DNA of 57,580 bases. Origin: Brumimicrobium sp051745635. Lineage in GTDB: Bacteria; Bacteroidota; Bacteroidia; Flavobacteriales_D; Crocinitomicaceae. Where the stretch lies: NCBI GenBank assembly GCA_051745635.1, contig JBNJEH010000012.1, positions 1-57,580 on the forward strand. Direction: 5' to 3'. Positions 40,934 to 50,125 of the stretch are shown in pieces. The position numbers were made by a program, and so were the translations under genes. Under the pieces are notes generated by a model. The model saw only the letters and a program-made list of their open reading frames with translations. It searched no databases and was not told where the DNA came from. How positions within the stretch are numbered: position 1 is the first letter of the stretch; every line of letters begins with the position of its first letter.

Positions 40934-42184
40934 CTAAAAACTGTCATCATTTTTTACGTCAAAACACAACATGGAGCATTGTTCATCGTCAAAATACACT
41001 CCTGCCAGCGACTGTATTTCTTCGGCCGTAATTCCATCAATTTGATCGTGAATTTCCCGTAACGTATCAATGCGGTCAAAAACGAGCAAACTCTTACCAA
41101 AATTGAGCATCAAACCCACGTTGCTATCCATACCCAACGCCAAATGCCCCTTAAGTTGCTCTTTTGCTTTTTTTAATTGCGTTGGCGTCAGCGCTTTTTT
41201 GATAAAACCGCGCAATTCCTTTTTGATGAGTTGAATAATTTTTTTCTTATACCGCGGATCAGTACCGGCATACACGAACCAGTAGCCAATATCTTTGTAG
41301 GCCGTATAATTCGCCTCGATATTGTAGGAATAGCCGTATTTTTCACGTATTGATAACACGAGTCGAGAATTTAACGCTGGTCCTCCCAGGATATTCACCA
41401 ACAAGGTGAACACTCTCCGTTTTGGATCGTCATAACCTGGTGCATAGCCGCCGAGCATGATATGCGTTTGATAGTTTGCTTCCGGTTCAGCAATCGTAAA
41501 AGGATCATTGAGTCGGGGTAAATCGACTGTTCTGTTCGGCGACTTATTCGGAACCTTGCCAAAATCGCGATTCAACCGGTTGAGTAATCGTTTTGGCGGA
41601 ATATCACCGACAAAAGAGAGCACCATGTTCTCGGGATGAAACAAGCGACCGACGTAATTCAGTAAATCTTCGCGCGTAAACGACTGTACAGAATCCATAG
41701 TTCCCAGAATATTATTTCCGAGCGGACTTCCATCGAACAGCAGTGCTTCGAAGTCATCAAATATTTTATCCCCCGGACTGTCCAGGTAAGAATTAATTTC
41801 ATCGATGACCACCGCTTTTTCTTTCTGAATTTCTTTTTCGGGAAAATTTGAATGAAAGGTAATATCCGCCAAAAGTTCTGATGAGCGAGACAATTGTTCT
41901 TTGGTGAATGAAGCGTATATGGCGATTTCCTCCTTCGTCGTATAAGCGTTCAGTTCACCACCGACAGAGTCCAGTCGTGATAATACGTGAAATGCCCTCC
42001 GGTTTGTCGTTCCCTTGAAAATACAATGTTCTAAAAAGTGGGCGAGACCGACTTCACGTTCGCGCTCAAAACGCGATCCGGCCAGAACGGTTACACCGAG
42101 ATGTGCGACTACTGAAGGATCGTGCAAATAAACGACGCGCATTCCATTGTCCAACAGGTGAACTGAAGGTTCTACGTTTCTCAT
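40934..42184 (-). CDS. M16-family zinc peptidase
   Basis: 416 residues, the length of a single-unit pitrilysin-family protease similar to mitochondrial processing peptidase beta. The inverted zinc motif His-Phe-Leu-Glu-His lies near 46-50, with the downstream Glu in the Thr-Lys-Glu-Glu segment near 83-86. An Arg/Tyr-containing C-terminal half (Arg-Glu-Lys-Tyr-Gly-Tyr-Ser-Tyr near 281) is typical. No signal peptide, so cytoplasmic, or exported by another route. It starts directly after the pdxH stop (42184/42185), so is co-transcribed with it. Confidence 0.92.
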   Translation of the reverse strand: MRNVEPSVHLLDNGMRVVYLHDPSVVAHLGVTVLAGSRFEREREVGLAHFLEHCIFKGTTNRRAFHVLSRLDSVGGELNAYTTKEEIAIYASFTKEQLSRSSELLADITFHSNFPEKEIQKEKAVVIDEINSYLDSPGDKIFDDFEALLFDGSPLGNNILGTMDSVQSFTREDLLNYVGRLFHPENMVLSFVGDIPPKRLLNRLNRDFGKVPNKSPNRTVDLPRLNDPFTIAEPEANYQTHIMLGGYAPGYDDPKRRVFTLLVNILGGPALNSRLVLSIREKYGYSYNIEANYTAYKDIGYWFVYAGTDPRYKKKIIQLIKKELRGFIKKALTPTQLKKAKEQLKGHLALGMDSNVGLMLNFGKSLLVFDRIDTLREIHDQIDGITAEEIQSLAGVYFDDEQCSMLCFDVKNDDSF

Positions 42185-42835
42185 TTAAGGATTTTTTCGG
42201 TGAACGTCCCAGCGATCACCATTTTTTACAAAGCAAATACGATCGTGCAATCGGCTGGGTCTGCCCTGCCAGAATTCCAGGTATGAAGGGCGAATTAAAT
42301 AGCCTCCCCAGAATTCAGGTCGCGGTACAGGCTTTCCCTCAAATCGCTCTTTCATTTCGCGGTACCTCTTTTCGAGTGTTTCACGGCTTTCGACGACATT
42401 ACTCTGTCGCGATGTCCACGCTCCGAGTTGGCTTTCCCGCGGTCGCGATGCAAAGTAGTCATCAGACATTTCTGCCGGAACTTTCTCTGCCATACCGTTT
42501 AAGCGAATTTGTCGTTCAAGGCAATCCCAGTAGAACAACGCAGAGACTTTCGGATTTTGATCCATATCCTGCGCTTTCTGAGATTCGTAATTCGTGTAAA
42601 ATACAATACCCTCTTCGACCAGTTCTTTCATATAAACCGTTCGAGCGGAAGGCTGCAACTCTCTATTTACTGTACTGAGCGTAACAGCATGTGGTTCAGC
42701 ACAATTACTTTCAAAAGCTTCTTGATACCATTTTTGAAAAAGGATCATGGGGTCAGTAGACTTAATATCGTCACTTAGCTCGCCACTATCAAAATCCGTG
42801 TGATCATCTCTCAATTTCGTTAAAAATTCTTTCAT
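42185..42835 (-). CDS. pdxH: pyridoxamine 5'-phosphate oxidase
   Basis: 216 residues, the usual length. FMN and substrate motifs: Pro-Ser-Ala-Arg-Thr-Val near 62-67, Phe-Tyr-Thr-Asn-Tyr-Glu-Ser-x-Lys near 78-86, Phe-Tyr-Trp near 101-103, Arg-Gln-Ile-Arg near 108-111, Ser-Arg-Pro-Arg-Glu-Ser-Gln-Leu-Gly-Ala-Trp near 133-143, and the C-terminal Arg-Leu-His-Asp-Arg. It oxidises PNP and PMP to pyridoxal phosphate. It is located 5 nt after the DUF4494 gene and directly before the M16 gene. Confidence 0.96.
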   Translation of the reverse strand: MKEFLTKLRDDHTDFDSGELSDDIKSTDPMILFQKWYQEAFESNCAEPHAVTLSTVNRELQPSARTVYMKELVEEGIVFYTNYESQKAQDMDQNPKVSALFYWDCLERQIRLNGMAEKVPAEMSDDYFASRPRESQLGAWTSRQSNVVESRETLEKRYREMKERFEGKPVPRPEFWGGYLIRPSYLEFWQGRPSRLHDRICFVKNGDRWDVHRKNP

Positions 42836-42840
42836 CAGAA

Positions 42841-43464
42841 CTACTTTTCGTCCGCTTCCGTCTCATCTTCAAAAGAGGAATCCGATTCATTCTGATCAAC
42901 AGCCGTCTCTTCTTCTTGTTCGTTATTTTGCTCCTCTTCTTGCTCCGTTTCATCTGTCGGCGCTGCTGATGGATCTGCTGCTTGTGTCTCCTGCTCCTCT
43001 TCTGTCATTGGACGACGATCAATTTCAACGTCGAGATCCGGGTCGTACGGCATTACTTCCACAATAGGAGACAGCGCAATCGACGGAATTTCAAAAGACA
43101 CCGTCATATCGCTCAAGCTTTCTTTGATGCGATCGTATGCTTCTCTCACCGTAGCTGCAGTGACGAGGAAATTGTTGGAAACTTTCTTTTCTTTGCCGGA
43201 ATCAGCATCGACGCTCACGTAAGTCAACTTACACTTATACCAGTCATCGGCGTCATCATAATAGAAAATATCGGCATAATCGGTCTTCGAGATTCCCGTA
43301 ATGAGAAACTCGCCCTGAACATTTGTTCCGACTTCTTCGTAAATCCTCGCCTCGGCATCCGTAAAGGAAACAGCATCCACCAGATATGGTTCTGTAACGC
43401 GCTTTAAGCGTCCATCTTCCAGCTGTTTTGTATATTTCACTTTGATTGTAAACCAACTATTCAT
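42841..43464 (-). CDS. DUF4494 protein with acidic tail
   Basis: 207 residues from Met at 43464, where family members begin (Met-Asn-Ser-Trp-Phe-x-Ile-Lys-Val). A start at 43482 would add six residues. The DUF4494 body covers residues 1-145, with Tyr-Leu-Val-Asp-Ala-Val-Ser-Phe-Thr-Asp-Ala-Glu-Ala-Arg near 28-41 and a later Val-Ser-Asn-Asn-Phe-Leu-Val. Residues 155-207 are a low-complexity Glu/Gln/Asp tail, longer than I expect for the family. The function of DUF4494 is unknown. First gene of the operon with pdxH and the M16 peptidase. Confidence 0.82.
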   Translation of the reverse strand: MNSWFTIKVKYTKQLEDGRLKRVTEPYLVDAVSFTDAEARIYEEVGTNVQGEFLITGISKTDYADIFYYDDADDWYKCKLTYVSVDADSGKEKKVSNNFLVTAATVREAYDRIKESLSDMTVSFEIPSIALSPIVEVMPYDPDLDVEIDRRPMTEEEQETQAADPSAAPTDETEQEEEQNNEQEEETAVDQNESDSSFEDETEADEK

Positions 43465-43611
43465 TTCTACTATTTTTTTCAATTTATTATCCCGATTGGG
43501 AGGAACAAAATTACGATAATTTTACTGTTTCAAGGTGCGATTCCCACATATATCAACCTCAAGATGAACGAAAGCAGAACAGCAGATGGGGCAATTTCGC
43601 GTCGAAGATGG

Positions 43612-46284
43612 TCAGAAAGGATAGCCAATACCAATATGGAATTGCGGTTGAAAAGGATTGGGCAGCAAATCCCGTTCTTCATAGATATACTCACCTGTCG
43701 AGGGATTGGTTCCCCACTCGTCGATCGCCTCCTCGAAATAAGGCGTTTTATCCTGAAAAATCCATCGCGCATTATCGGGTAGCGCCGGTTTTCGTAGCGG
43801 AATCCCCAAATCGAGACGCAAGATTAAAAAGTTGAAATCGATGCGCAATCCAAATCCACCAGAGACACTGAATTGTTTATAAAAATCGGAAGTAAATTGA
43901 CCGCCCGGTCGGTTATCATCTTCGTTATATGTCCATATATTCCCGACATCAGAAAATAGTGCCCCTTCCAATATATCCGTAATTTGAAAACGGTATTCCA
44001 TGGATGCTCCGAGTCGAATATCACCGATCTCTGTTACTGTCCTGTTCGTATCCAGGTAATATTTATAGACTCCAGGACCGAGGGAACGCGCACGGAAACC
44101 ACGGTTATCATTGGAACCACCTCCAAAAAAACTGTAGTCAAAAGGCAGGTTGAGCCCGTTATTGGCCAGCGGAATACCCGCACCTAACTGAAGGCGGTAA
44201 TTCATCGACCGTTCTTTCGACCAGTAATGATGAATGCGTATTTCATTGTCCAGCCGAACAAATTGAGAATAGCGCTGTCCCAAAAATTCTTTGAATCCAT
44301 CAGCATTAACTTCACCATCTTGCGCGAATAATTCGAGCAGCATACCTGCCATGTCAAAATTGGCTCCGTAGGAAAACATCACATTTCCCTCTCTTCGCTC
44401 CTGATTCGTCCACTGGTACCCTACCTTAATGTCTTTCCAAATCGTTTGGTTGCTGTATGCATTCAGCAGGAAAAGATCATTCTGTTCTTCGAGCTGATCT
44501 TTAAAGCCCTGAGACTTACCGATGTTGATGTATTGAATTCCGCCAACAAAAGGAACCCCTACTGTAAATACCTGCGTGCGATAAACATCATAGAATTTCC
44601 ACAAATAATTAAACTGCCCCGTTCTGCGAGTGAAAGCCGGGCGTTCCTGGTAATTGTATGCTACCGAAATCGATGTTTTAGGATTCTGACGTTTGGACAA
44701 ATACTTGAGTGGCATCGGCATTAGTCCGGGAATTTCAAGGGTGATGCTCGGTCCAAACTCGAGCGTATTAAAACTGCGCGTACCCTCATCGATGACCTCT
44801 TGCTCATTGTTGGTTGCAAAAACCTGCGGTTGCGATTCAAAACCACCACTAAACTGTACTTTTAATTCCTGACCCGTGCGCAACAAGTTTCTGTTGGTAT
44901 AATTCAGTGAAGATGAAACCCCCAGGTAACTGTTGGAATGTGTCCCTTTCGGCTCAAAGCTGAACGTTTGTTTTTTCTTTGGACTCAGGTAATAGTGAAC
45001 GTCGATACTGTGGTCTTCATTTTCTACAATTTCAGGTTTTACCGATTTAAATAAATTCATCTGCGTGAGCCGGTTGTACGACTGGTTGAGGAATTCTTCT
45101 TTATAATAATTACTGGACTCCAGGTAATTCTGAAACTCGAGTAATTCGGCTTTGGTCGTTAATTTGCCATTGTACAGAAAAGTAGCTTTGCGAAATGCTT
45201 CATTGTTTCCTGAATAATCGTCATAAACTAATGTATCAAAAGTGGGAATCTCATCATAAGGGCCAATATTGATTCCACGCGGTTTCAATTCGTTCGCGTA
45301 GAAGTTTCCGTCATAATTCAAGGTATCCAGCAAATGAAAATAAACATTGCGAACCTTGGTATAAGCAAATGGTTTGACTTTCTTATTATCACCTTCCCCA
45401 ACTGTGCGTTCGGCAATTTCGATCGCGATATGCACTGTCGAGTCGAGACCTATCGTGTCCGCTTCGAAATGTACATACGAATCCTTAAACCCGTAAATTG
45501 AAGCATTTCTCACATACGTTGTGAACGATTTCCGCATCTTTCCGAGGGCTTCTGCATCGAAGCGAAATGGAGGGATCAAAACGTCTTCTCCGTTCTTTTT
45601 GTAATCTTCATAGACGGCCTGTACCGTATTGTTTTGCGTCGCCAGATTCATGCTGTCCACAATATAAATCGTTTTAGGTGTTAAATCGTAGGTAACAATT
45701 GCCGTTTGTTTACGTTCTTTGTAATCCACGGCAGTCTCCACCTCACCATCAAAGTAACCGTTTTTCTGCAAAAAAAGCTGTAGCTGTTCCTGCGAAGTTT
45801 CCAGCGAAGCCGTATCAAAGACCCGTGGCGCTTCACCGAAATCATATTTGAGTCGTTCCCGAATTGTAGGTCTTGGATTTATAGTATCTTTTAATTTCAC
45901 CTTTTTCGGACGATACGTTTTCTTATCCCGACGCAATGCCCGTTTTATGCGCCTTTCATTGATTCGCTCCTGACGCTCCAATTTGCGCTTATTCTTTTCT
46001 CTGTACTTGAGGTATCTCTCCCGTTCATCCCGCGCCGCTTTTGCCGAGTCGATTGCATTGAACATGCGCAGTTTCAATCGAAGTCCGAGCAACCGGTGAT
46101 TAGGGCGCTGTTTTAAAACATCCCTTACTTCTTCTTCGGTCACACCTTTTGTTTTGGGGAGTTCAATTTTATTCTTTTTAAGCAAATAGTAGCCTTCCGG
46201 AACATTCCGCGTAATGTTGCAAGCGGAGATCACTGCGATCATTACTAACATTACCAGATAAACGTATGCGCGGGATATTTTCAC
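43612..46284 (-). CDS. tamL: TamA/BamA-family outer-membrane protein (TamL type)
   Basis: 890 residues starting at GTG 46284. The lipobox Val-Ile-Ser-Ala-Cys near 18-22 marks it as a lipoprotein, the feature that separates Bacteroidota TamL from proteobacterial TamA. A basic helical insert (about 85-130) and POTRA-like repeats (to about 440) precede a BamA-type barrel (about 460-890). The Gly-Gly-Gly-Ser-Asn-Asp-Asn-Arg-Gly-Phe loop near 725 and a C-terminal Gly-x-Gly-Tyr-Pro-Phe are surface-antigen signatures. Works in outer-membrane assembly. No tamB is adjacent. The -7 box lies just 6 nt before the GTG. Confidence 0.88.
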   Translation of the reverse strand: MKISRAYVYLVMLVMIAVISACNITRNVPEGYYLLKKNKIELPKTKGVTEEEVRDVLKQRPNHRLLGLRLKLRMFNAIDSAKAARDERERYLKYREKNKRKLERQERINERRIKRALRRDKKTYRPKKVKLKDTINPRPTIRERLKYDFGEAPRVFDTASLETSQEQLQLFLQKNGYFDGEVETAVDYKERKQTAIVTYDLTPKTIYIVDSMNLATQNNTVQAVYEDYKKNGEDVLIPPFRFDAEALGKMRKSFTTYVRNASIYGFKDSYVHFEADTIGLDSTVHIAIEIAERTVGEGDNKKVKPFAYTKVRNVYFHLLDTLNYDGNFYANELKPRGINIGPYDEIPTFDTLVYDDYSGNNEAFRKATFLYNGKLTTKAELLEFQNYLESSNYYKEEFLNQSYNRLTQMNLFKSVKPEIVENEDHSIDVHYYLSPKKKQTFSFEPKGTHSNSYLGVSSSLNYTNRNLLRTGQELKVQFSGGFESQPQVFATNNEQEVIDEGTRSFNTLEFGPSITLEIPGLMPMPLKYLSKRQNPKTSISVAYNYQERPAFTRRTGQFNYLWKFYDVYRTQVFTVGVPFVGGIQYINIGKSQGFKDQLEEQNDLFLLNAYSNQTIWKDIKVGYQWTNQERREGNVMFSYGANFDMAGMLLELFAQDGEVNADGFKEFLGQRYSQFVRLDNEIRIHHYWSKERSMNYRLQLGAGIPLANNGLNLPFDYSFFGGGSNDNRGFRARSLGPGVYKYYLDTNRTVTEIGDIRLGASMEYRFQITDILEGALFSDVGNIWTYNEDDNRPGGQFTSDFYKQFSVSGGFGLRIDFNFLILRLDLGIPLRKPALPDNARWIFQDKTPYFEEAIDEWGTNPSTGEYIYEERDLLPNPFQPQFHIGIGYPF

Positions 46285-46289
46285 ACAAG

Positions 46290-46327
46290 CAAAAATACAA
46301 GTATTTTAAAGAATTCCGCTAACTTTG
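46290..46327. promoter_or_regulatory. divergent TAnnTTTG promoters of tamL and trmH
   Basis: Minus-strand TATTTTTG (46297-46290) serves tamL. Plus-strand TAACTTTG (46320-46327) serves the RNA methyltransferase. Both are full matches to the Bacteroidota -7 consensus. The distance from the last G to the GTG start is 6 and 7 nt, so the mRNAs may begin at or next to the start codon. Confidence 0.55.
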
Positions 46328-46333
46328 TTGAAG

Positions 46334-47068
46334 GTGATTTCAAAGGCAGACATAAAGCGCATTCGTTCGTTGCAGCGGAAAAAATTTCGGGATCAACACC
46401 AGTGCTTTGTGATTGAAGGATATAAAATGCTGAAGGCGGCTCTTGCGCACCGTCCAGCATTGATGGAAACGATCTACACGACCGATCCCGGACAACTTTC
46501 AGGTATCGAAGATCAAACAATCATCCCCATTTCGGATAAGGTCCTGCAGCAAATTTCATCCCTTCGAAATCCGCAATCCGTCATCGCAATTTGCAGAAAA
46601 CCCGACGAGGTGTCAATCGATGCACCGCTGATATTGGCACTCGACACGATCCAGGATCCCGGCAACATGGGTACTATCCTTCGCCTCGCAGCCTGGTTTG
46701 GCATCGAACACATTGTAACATCTGAAGGTTGTGTTGACATCTTCAATCCAAAGGTCGTACAAGCTTCAATGGGTGGTGTTTTCACCGTGAACGTCCGCAC
46801 GTGCGACCTGAAACACTATCTTTCCGAAACCAACCACCCCATTTTTGGCGCAGTTCTCGAAGGAAAGAACATTTACCAGGAAAATCTTCCTCCAAGAGGC
46901 ATCATTCTGATGGGCAATGAAGGTAACGGTATCGATAAAAACTTGCTACCACTCATATCTCATCCTGTATCGATTCCTAAAATTGGTTCGGGCGAATCGC
47001 TCAACGTTGCCATGGCGACGGGGATCTTGTTGTCAGAATTTAAGCGGAAGGTACTACCACGAGTTTAA
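46334..47068 (+). CDS. TrmH/SpoU-family RNA 2'-O-methyltransferase
   Basis: 244 residues from GTG 46334, where the family-like N-terminus Ile-Ser-Lys-Ala-Asp-Ile-Lys-x-Ile-Arg-Ser-Leu begins. There is no ATG, and TTG codons at 46325 and 46328 are the alternatives but overlap the -7 box. An N-terminal substrate-binding domain (1-85) precedes the knotted SPOUT domain: Asp-Pro-Gly-Asn-Met-Gly-Thr near 110-116, Met-Gly-Asn-Glu-Gly-x-Gly near 194-200, and Ser-Glu/Gly-Ser-Leu-Asn-Val-Ala near 223-230. Modifies a ribose in rRNA or tRNA; target not assignable. Confidence 0.9.
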   Translation: MISKADIKRIRSLQRKKFRDQHQCFVIEGYKMLKAALAHRPALMETIYTTDPGQLSGIEDQTIIPISDKVLQQISSLRNPQSVIAICRKPDEVSIDAPLILALDTIQDPGNMGTILRLAAWFGIEHIVTSEGCVDIFNPKVVQASMGGVFTVNVRTCDLKHYLSETNHPIFGAVLEGKNIYQENLPPRGIILMGNEGNGIDKNLLPLISHPVSIPKIGSGESLNVAMATGILLSEFKRKVLPRV

Positions 47069-47424
47069 TGGATGTAGTCTAAACGTTGAATCGTATATAT
47101 AGAAATCTAAAGGCAGAACTGTAGAACTGTAGAGCCGTGGAAGGTTGAAGTTTGAAGTGTAGAAATGCAGAGGTTGGAGTTAAAAAACTTATGTTTGAGT
47201 TCTACATTCTATATTCCTCATTCAAAACTTTTATGCTGCGATGTGCTGGGTTTATCGAAGTAAGGGATTCAAAGTACTGTTATTTTTCATATTTTCGAGT
47301 TTCGGGAGGTTGTCAGTTTATCCATTAAAGAAACAGTAGCACCAAGCGGAAAAATTAAGAGGGCAGATCTTCCTGTGTCGGTACCTTGCGATAATATTTT
47401 TTAAACATTCGGGAAGCCTGGGTT
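47069..47424. other. 356-bp intergenic region, low complexity
   Basis: 47100-47180 holds repeated short phrases such as GTAGAACTGTAGAGCCGTGG and GTTGAAGTTTGAAGTGTAG, and 47198-47215 repeats the phrase CATTCTATATTCC seen at 4555. No gene or clear terminator is visible. Confidence 0.4.
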
Positions 47425-48882
47425 TTAAGACCTCGATCTTGTCGAAATGATCTTATATATCCTGTAAACACCTATTTTTTTTCCAATTCGTATCAATTTG
47501 GTCTTGATATTCGGATTAACCGGTACTTTATTCAATTCAGACCAGTATTTATCAAATAAATATCTGTAAAACAAGTGGGATTGCTGATCCCTCAACTCTG
47601 AGGGTACGGATAAGATCGTTTTAATTATTTGCCTGCTGTTAAAAGGCGAGAATGTTTTTACTGCATACATGTTATAAAATGTATTTTGTGCGGCAAAATT
47701 GGTTATATCCTGTTCCCAGTGGGCAATATCTGCAATATTGTAACCAAACTTTGAATTAATTTTTTCCAGTTCGCTGTATTTTTCTGAAAAATGCGCCACC
47801 GTGTAATCATTTACAGGAAAATGAGATGACTTTGTAAGTGACACACCGCCATTAATAATGACGTTATCGTAATAATTTTTGCATATCTCACTCACTGTAC
47901 CTATTAATGCCAGGTCATCTTTTTTATCAAAATTTGAAAATCCTTTGCAAATTGCATTAATACGTCTTTCGGAAATATGCTCGTACGAGGTTCTCAGATT
48001 ATCGCGATTGTAATTATCTTGATTTTTATCGAAATCAATTGTTCTGTAATTAAGGTTTAATTTATTTGAAAGTTTTTGTGGTATTTTAATATCTTTACTC
48101 TTGTTATCAAGTTTTGGTGTTACAAATGTGTAATACTGTGTTTTGTTCATTACATTTTTGGTGCAGAGTAATAAAACTCTGCTGTCCCAACCTGCGGTTA
48201 ATGAGCATTTCACATTATATCTTTTTACTGCTGCTTCAATTACATTATCAAAGTATTTTTTTACTTTTTGGAGGCTCTCTTCCACAGTATTATCGGGGAT
48301 CTCATTAGCAGGGAAATACCTTTCCATTTCGCCCTGTTTTAACAGCAATCTATGATTGGGTAACAGGTGCTTGATCCCCTGGTAATTCGTTTTTTCTCCC
48401 GGTCTTATTCTGCTCTTTTTAAAAAAATCGCTTGAATAGAAATCTCGCGCTCCAGGATCTACAACTTTTTCTGTATTAAAAAAATGAGATAGCAATTTAA
48501 TATCTGAAGCTAAACCAATTATTTCCTCCTTTTCAATCAAATAGAACAATTTAAAAACCCCGGCAGCATCATTATAAAACGCAATATCTTTATTGTCCTC
48601 TGATATGAGCAGAAAATTTCCGCTGAGGAAATCTATTTTTGCTGGTATATTATCACTACCTGCAATATCTTCCAGAATATCATTTTCAGTTTTATCAGGA
48701 TCGTTAATATCAAATGCAAATCCCAGTAAGGTTAAACTTTTATTATCCACTTTATGCTGGTAAAAGTCGACATCCCGTCCGATAAAAAGATTATAATCAG
48801 CGATACTAAGACATTCTTTATAGCTGAGCTGTATGTCAGTTTTATTTTTTAAAAAACAATAATGTGGATCAAAAACTATCAT
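47425..48882 (-). CDS. asparagine-synthase-like protein with degenerate N-terminal domain
   Basis: 485 residues. The N-terminal half (1-195) has the beta pattern of an Ntn glutaminase domain but no Cys at position 2, so it probably cannot hydrolyse glutamine. The C-terminal half has a PP-loop-type ATP site, Ser-Leu-Thr-Ala-Gly-Trp-Asp-Ser-Arg near 226-234, as in asparagine synthetase B and related amidating or cyclising enzymes. Lysine, Asn and Ile are frequent and the DNA is AT-rich relative to its neighbours, suggesting transfer. Such orphans occur in polysaccharide or peptide-modification loci; no such partner is here. Confidence 0.75.
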   Translation of the reverse strand: MIVFDPHYCFLKNKTDIQLSYKECLSIADYNLFIGRDVDFYQHKVDNKSLTLLGFAFDINDPDKTENDILEDIAGSDNIPAKIDFLSGNFLLISEDNKDIAFYNDAAGVFKLFYLIEKEEIIGLASDIKLLSHFFNTEKVVDPGARDFYSSDFFKKSRIRPGEKTNYQGIKHLLPNHRLLLKQGEMERYFPANEIPDNTVEESLQKVKKYFDNVIEAAVKRYNVKCSLTAGWDSRVLLLCTKNVMNKTQYYTFVTPKLDNKSKDIKIPQKLSNKLNLNYRTIDFDKNQDNYNRDNLRTSYEHISERRINAICKGFSNFDKKDDLALIGTVSEICKNYYDNVIINGGVSLTKSSHFPVNDYTVAHFSEKYSELEKINSKFGYNIADIAHWEQDITNFAAQNTFYNMYAVKTFSPFNSRQIIKTILSVPSELRDQQSHLFYRYLFDKYWSELNKVPVNPNIKTKLIRIGKKIGVYRIYKIISTRSRS

Positions 48883-49060
48883 TCGTTCATGCTAAAGATT
48901 ATACAAATCTATTATTTAATGTATGATCACGGTAATATATAAACAAAATGTTTCATTGTAACTTGAATCCTTCAATCATTATTGAGAACGGCAGAATATT
49001 AGACTATACACTTCTAAAATTTGGTGCACTATCGCGCGTTTTAACGTTTAACCGAAGCAG

Positions 49061-49348
49061 TTACAAATTCATTCCTATAAACGTTCCGACATTGAAGATA
49101 ATGGACAAAAAGTACAAATAACTCTTCCGGAATTTGTTCATAATTGCGGCAATCAAAGAAGTAATGGGGACGACGAATAGCATCGGCAGCATAAAAATCC
49201 AAAGTATTTCAAAAATGGCACCTGTCAACTTATATGTATAAACGTTAAAACTATTCCCTATAATCCAGTATCCACAAATTATAAAACTAAAAATTATAGC
49301 TACAGGACCAGAATAGAGCTTCGTACATGTATTAGCATTGTTTTTCAT
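49061..49348 (-). CDS. small membrane protein, unrecognised
   Basis: 95 residues with three likely membrane helices (about 13-30, 38-62, 70-92). It opens with Lys-Asn-Asn-Ala-Asn-Thr-Cys-Thr-Lys. No family recognised. It is isolated, with 178 bp to the preceding gene and 148 bp to the next. Confidence 0.55.
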   Translation of the reverse strand: MKNNANTCTKLYSGPVAIIFSFIICGYWIIGNSFNVYTYKLTGAIFEILWIFMLPMLFVVPITSLIAAIMNKFRKSYLYFLSIIFNVGTFIGMNL

Positions 49349-49496
49349 CAGTTGATATTTCTATTTTAATAAAGATGGTTAACGGTTCTCCAATACCAAT
49401 TATCCAGTATTTTTACTTACTAAAATATGAAAAACATAAACATGTCCAAAATAAAACTAACTGGCAGCAGTGAACCTGGAGGCTGTAATTCTCAGG

Positions 49497-50111
49497 TTAT
49501 TTTTCTTTTCGCCCAACAAAACGCACTACAGAACCGACCCCCTGATGATACTCTCCTTCTGACAGTTTGACCTCCATTTGCGTCAAGATGTGTTTTTTAA
49601 AGTTTCCAAAATAATTTTCAAACTCATCGATATTGTATAAGATATCCTCATTCTTCGGACCGCCAACCTTTGGATTTTTGGCACTGTAACTTAGGTGGTC
49701 TTTACTAAATGCTTCAACTATCAGGACACCTCCTGGTTTCAGTAGTTCTGCGAACTTTTTGTGGTAATCCGACTTCAAATGCGCTGGAAAGTGTGCAAAA
49801 ATTAACGCAATTACATCAAACGATTCCTTCTCATAATCATGATCCTCAAGTGGTCCAACTTGATAGTCCATGGTAACTCCTTTTTTATGAGCGAGCTGAT
49901 CAGCTTTCTCCTTCCCGGAATGACTGATATCAAAAGCAGTGACATCCCACCCTTTCTGTGCTGCGTAAACGCCATTTCTCCCCTCTCCATCTGCTGGAAG
50001 CAAGATCTTACCTGCTTCCATTTGATCGAGTTGCTCTTTAAAAAAATCATTTGGAGCCTCTCCATAAACATATTGTTCAGCTGCGTATCGTTCGTCCCAA
50101 AATTCCTTCAT
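49497..50111 (-). CDS. SAM-dependent methyltransferase, TehB-like
   Basis: 204 residues from Met at 50111; the frame reaches 50171 but that segment contains the promoter. Phe-Trp-Asp-Glu-Arg-Tyr near 4-9, Leu-Pro-Ala-Asp-Gly-Glu-Gly-Arg-Asn-Gly near 38-47 (SAM motif I) and Ala-Phe-Asp-Ile-Ser near 58-62 identify a class I methyltransferase of the tellurite-resistance/thiopurine type. The Crp-like site and -7 box have the same spacing as the sulfur genes 14-20 kb away, so small thiol, sulfide or chalcogen methylation is a reasonable guess. Confidence 0.8.
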   Translation of the reverse strand: MKEFWDERYAAEQYVYGEAPNDFFKEQLDQMEAGKILLPADGEGRNGVYAAQKGWDVTAFDISHSGKEKADQLAHKKGVTMDYQVGPLEDHDYEKESFDVIALIFAHFPAHLKSDYHKKFAELLKPGGVLIVEAFSKDHLSYSAKNPKVGGPKNEDILYNIDEFENYFGNFKKHILTQMEVKLSEGEYHQGVGSVVRFVGRKEK

Positions 50112-50125
50112 GCGTTTCTTTTTTG

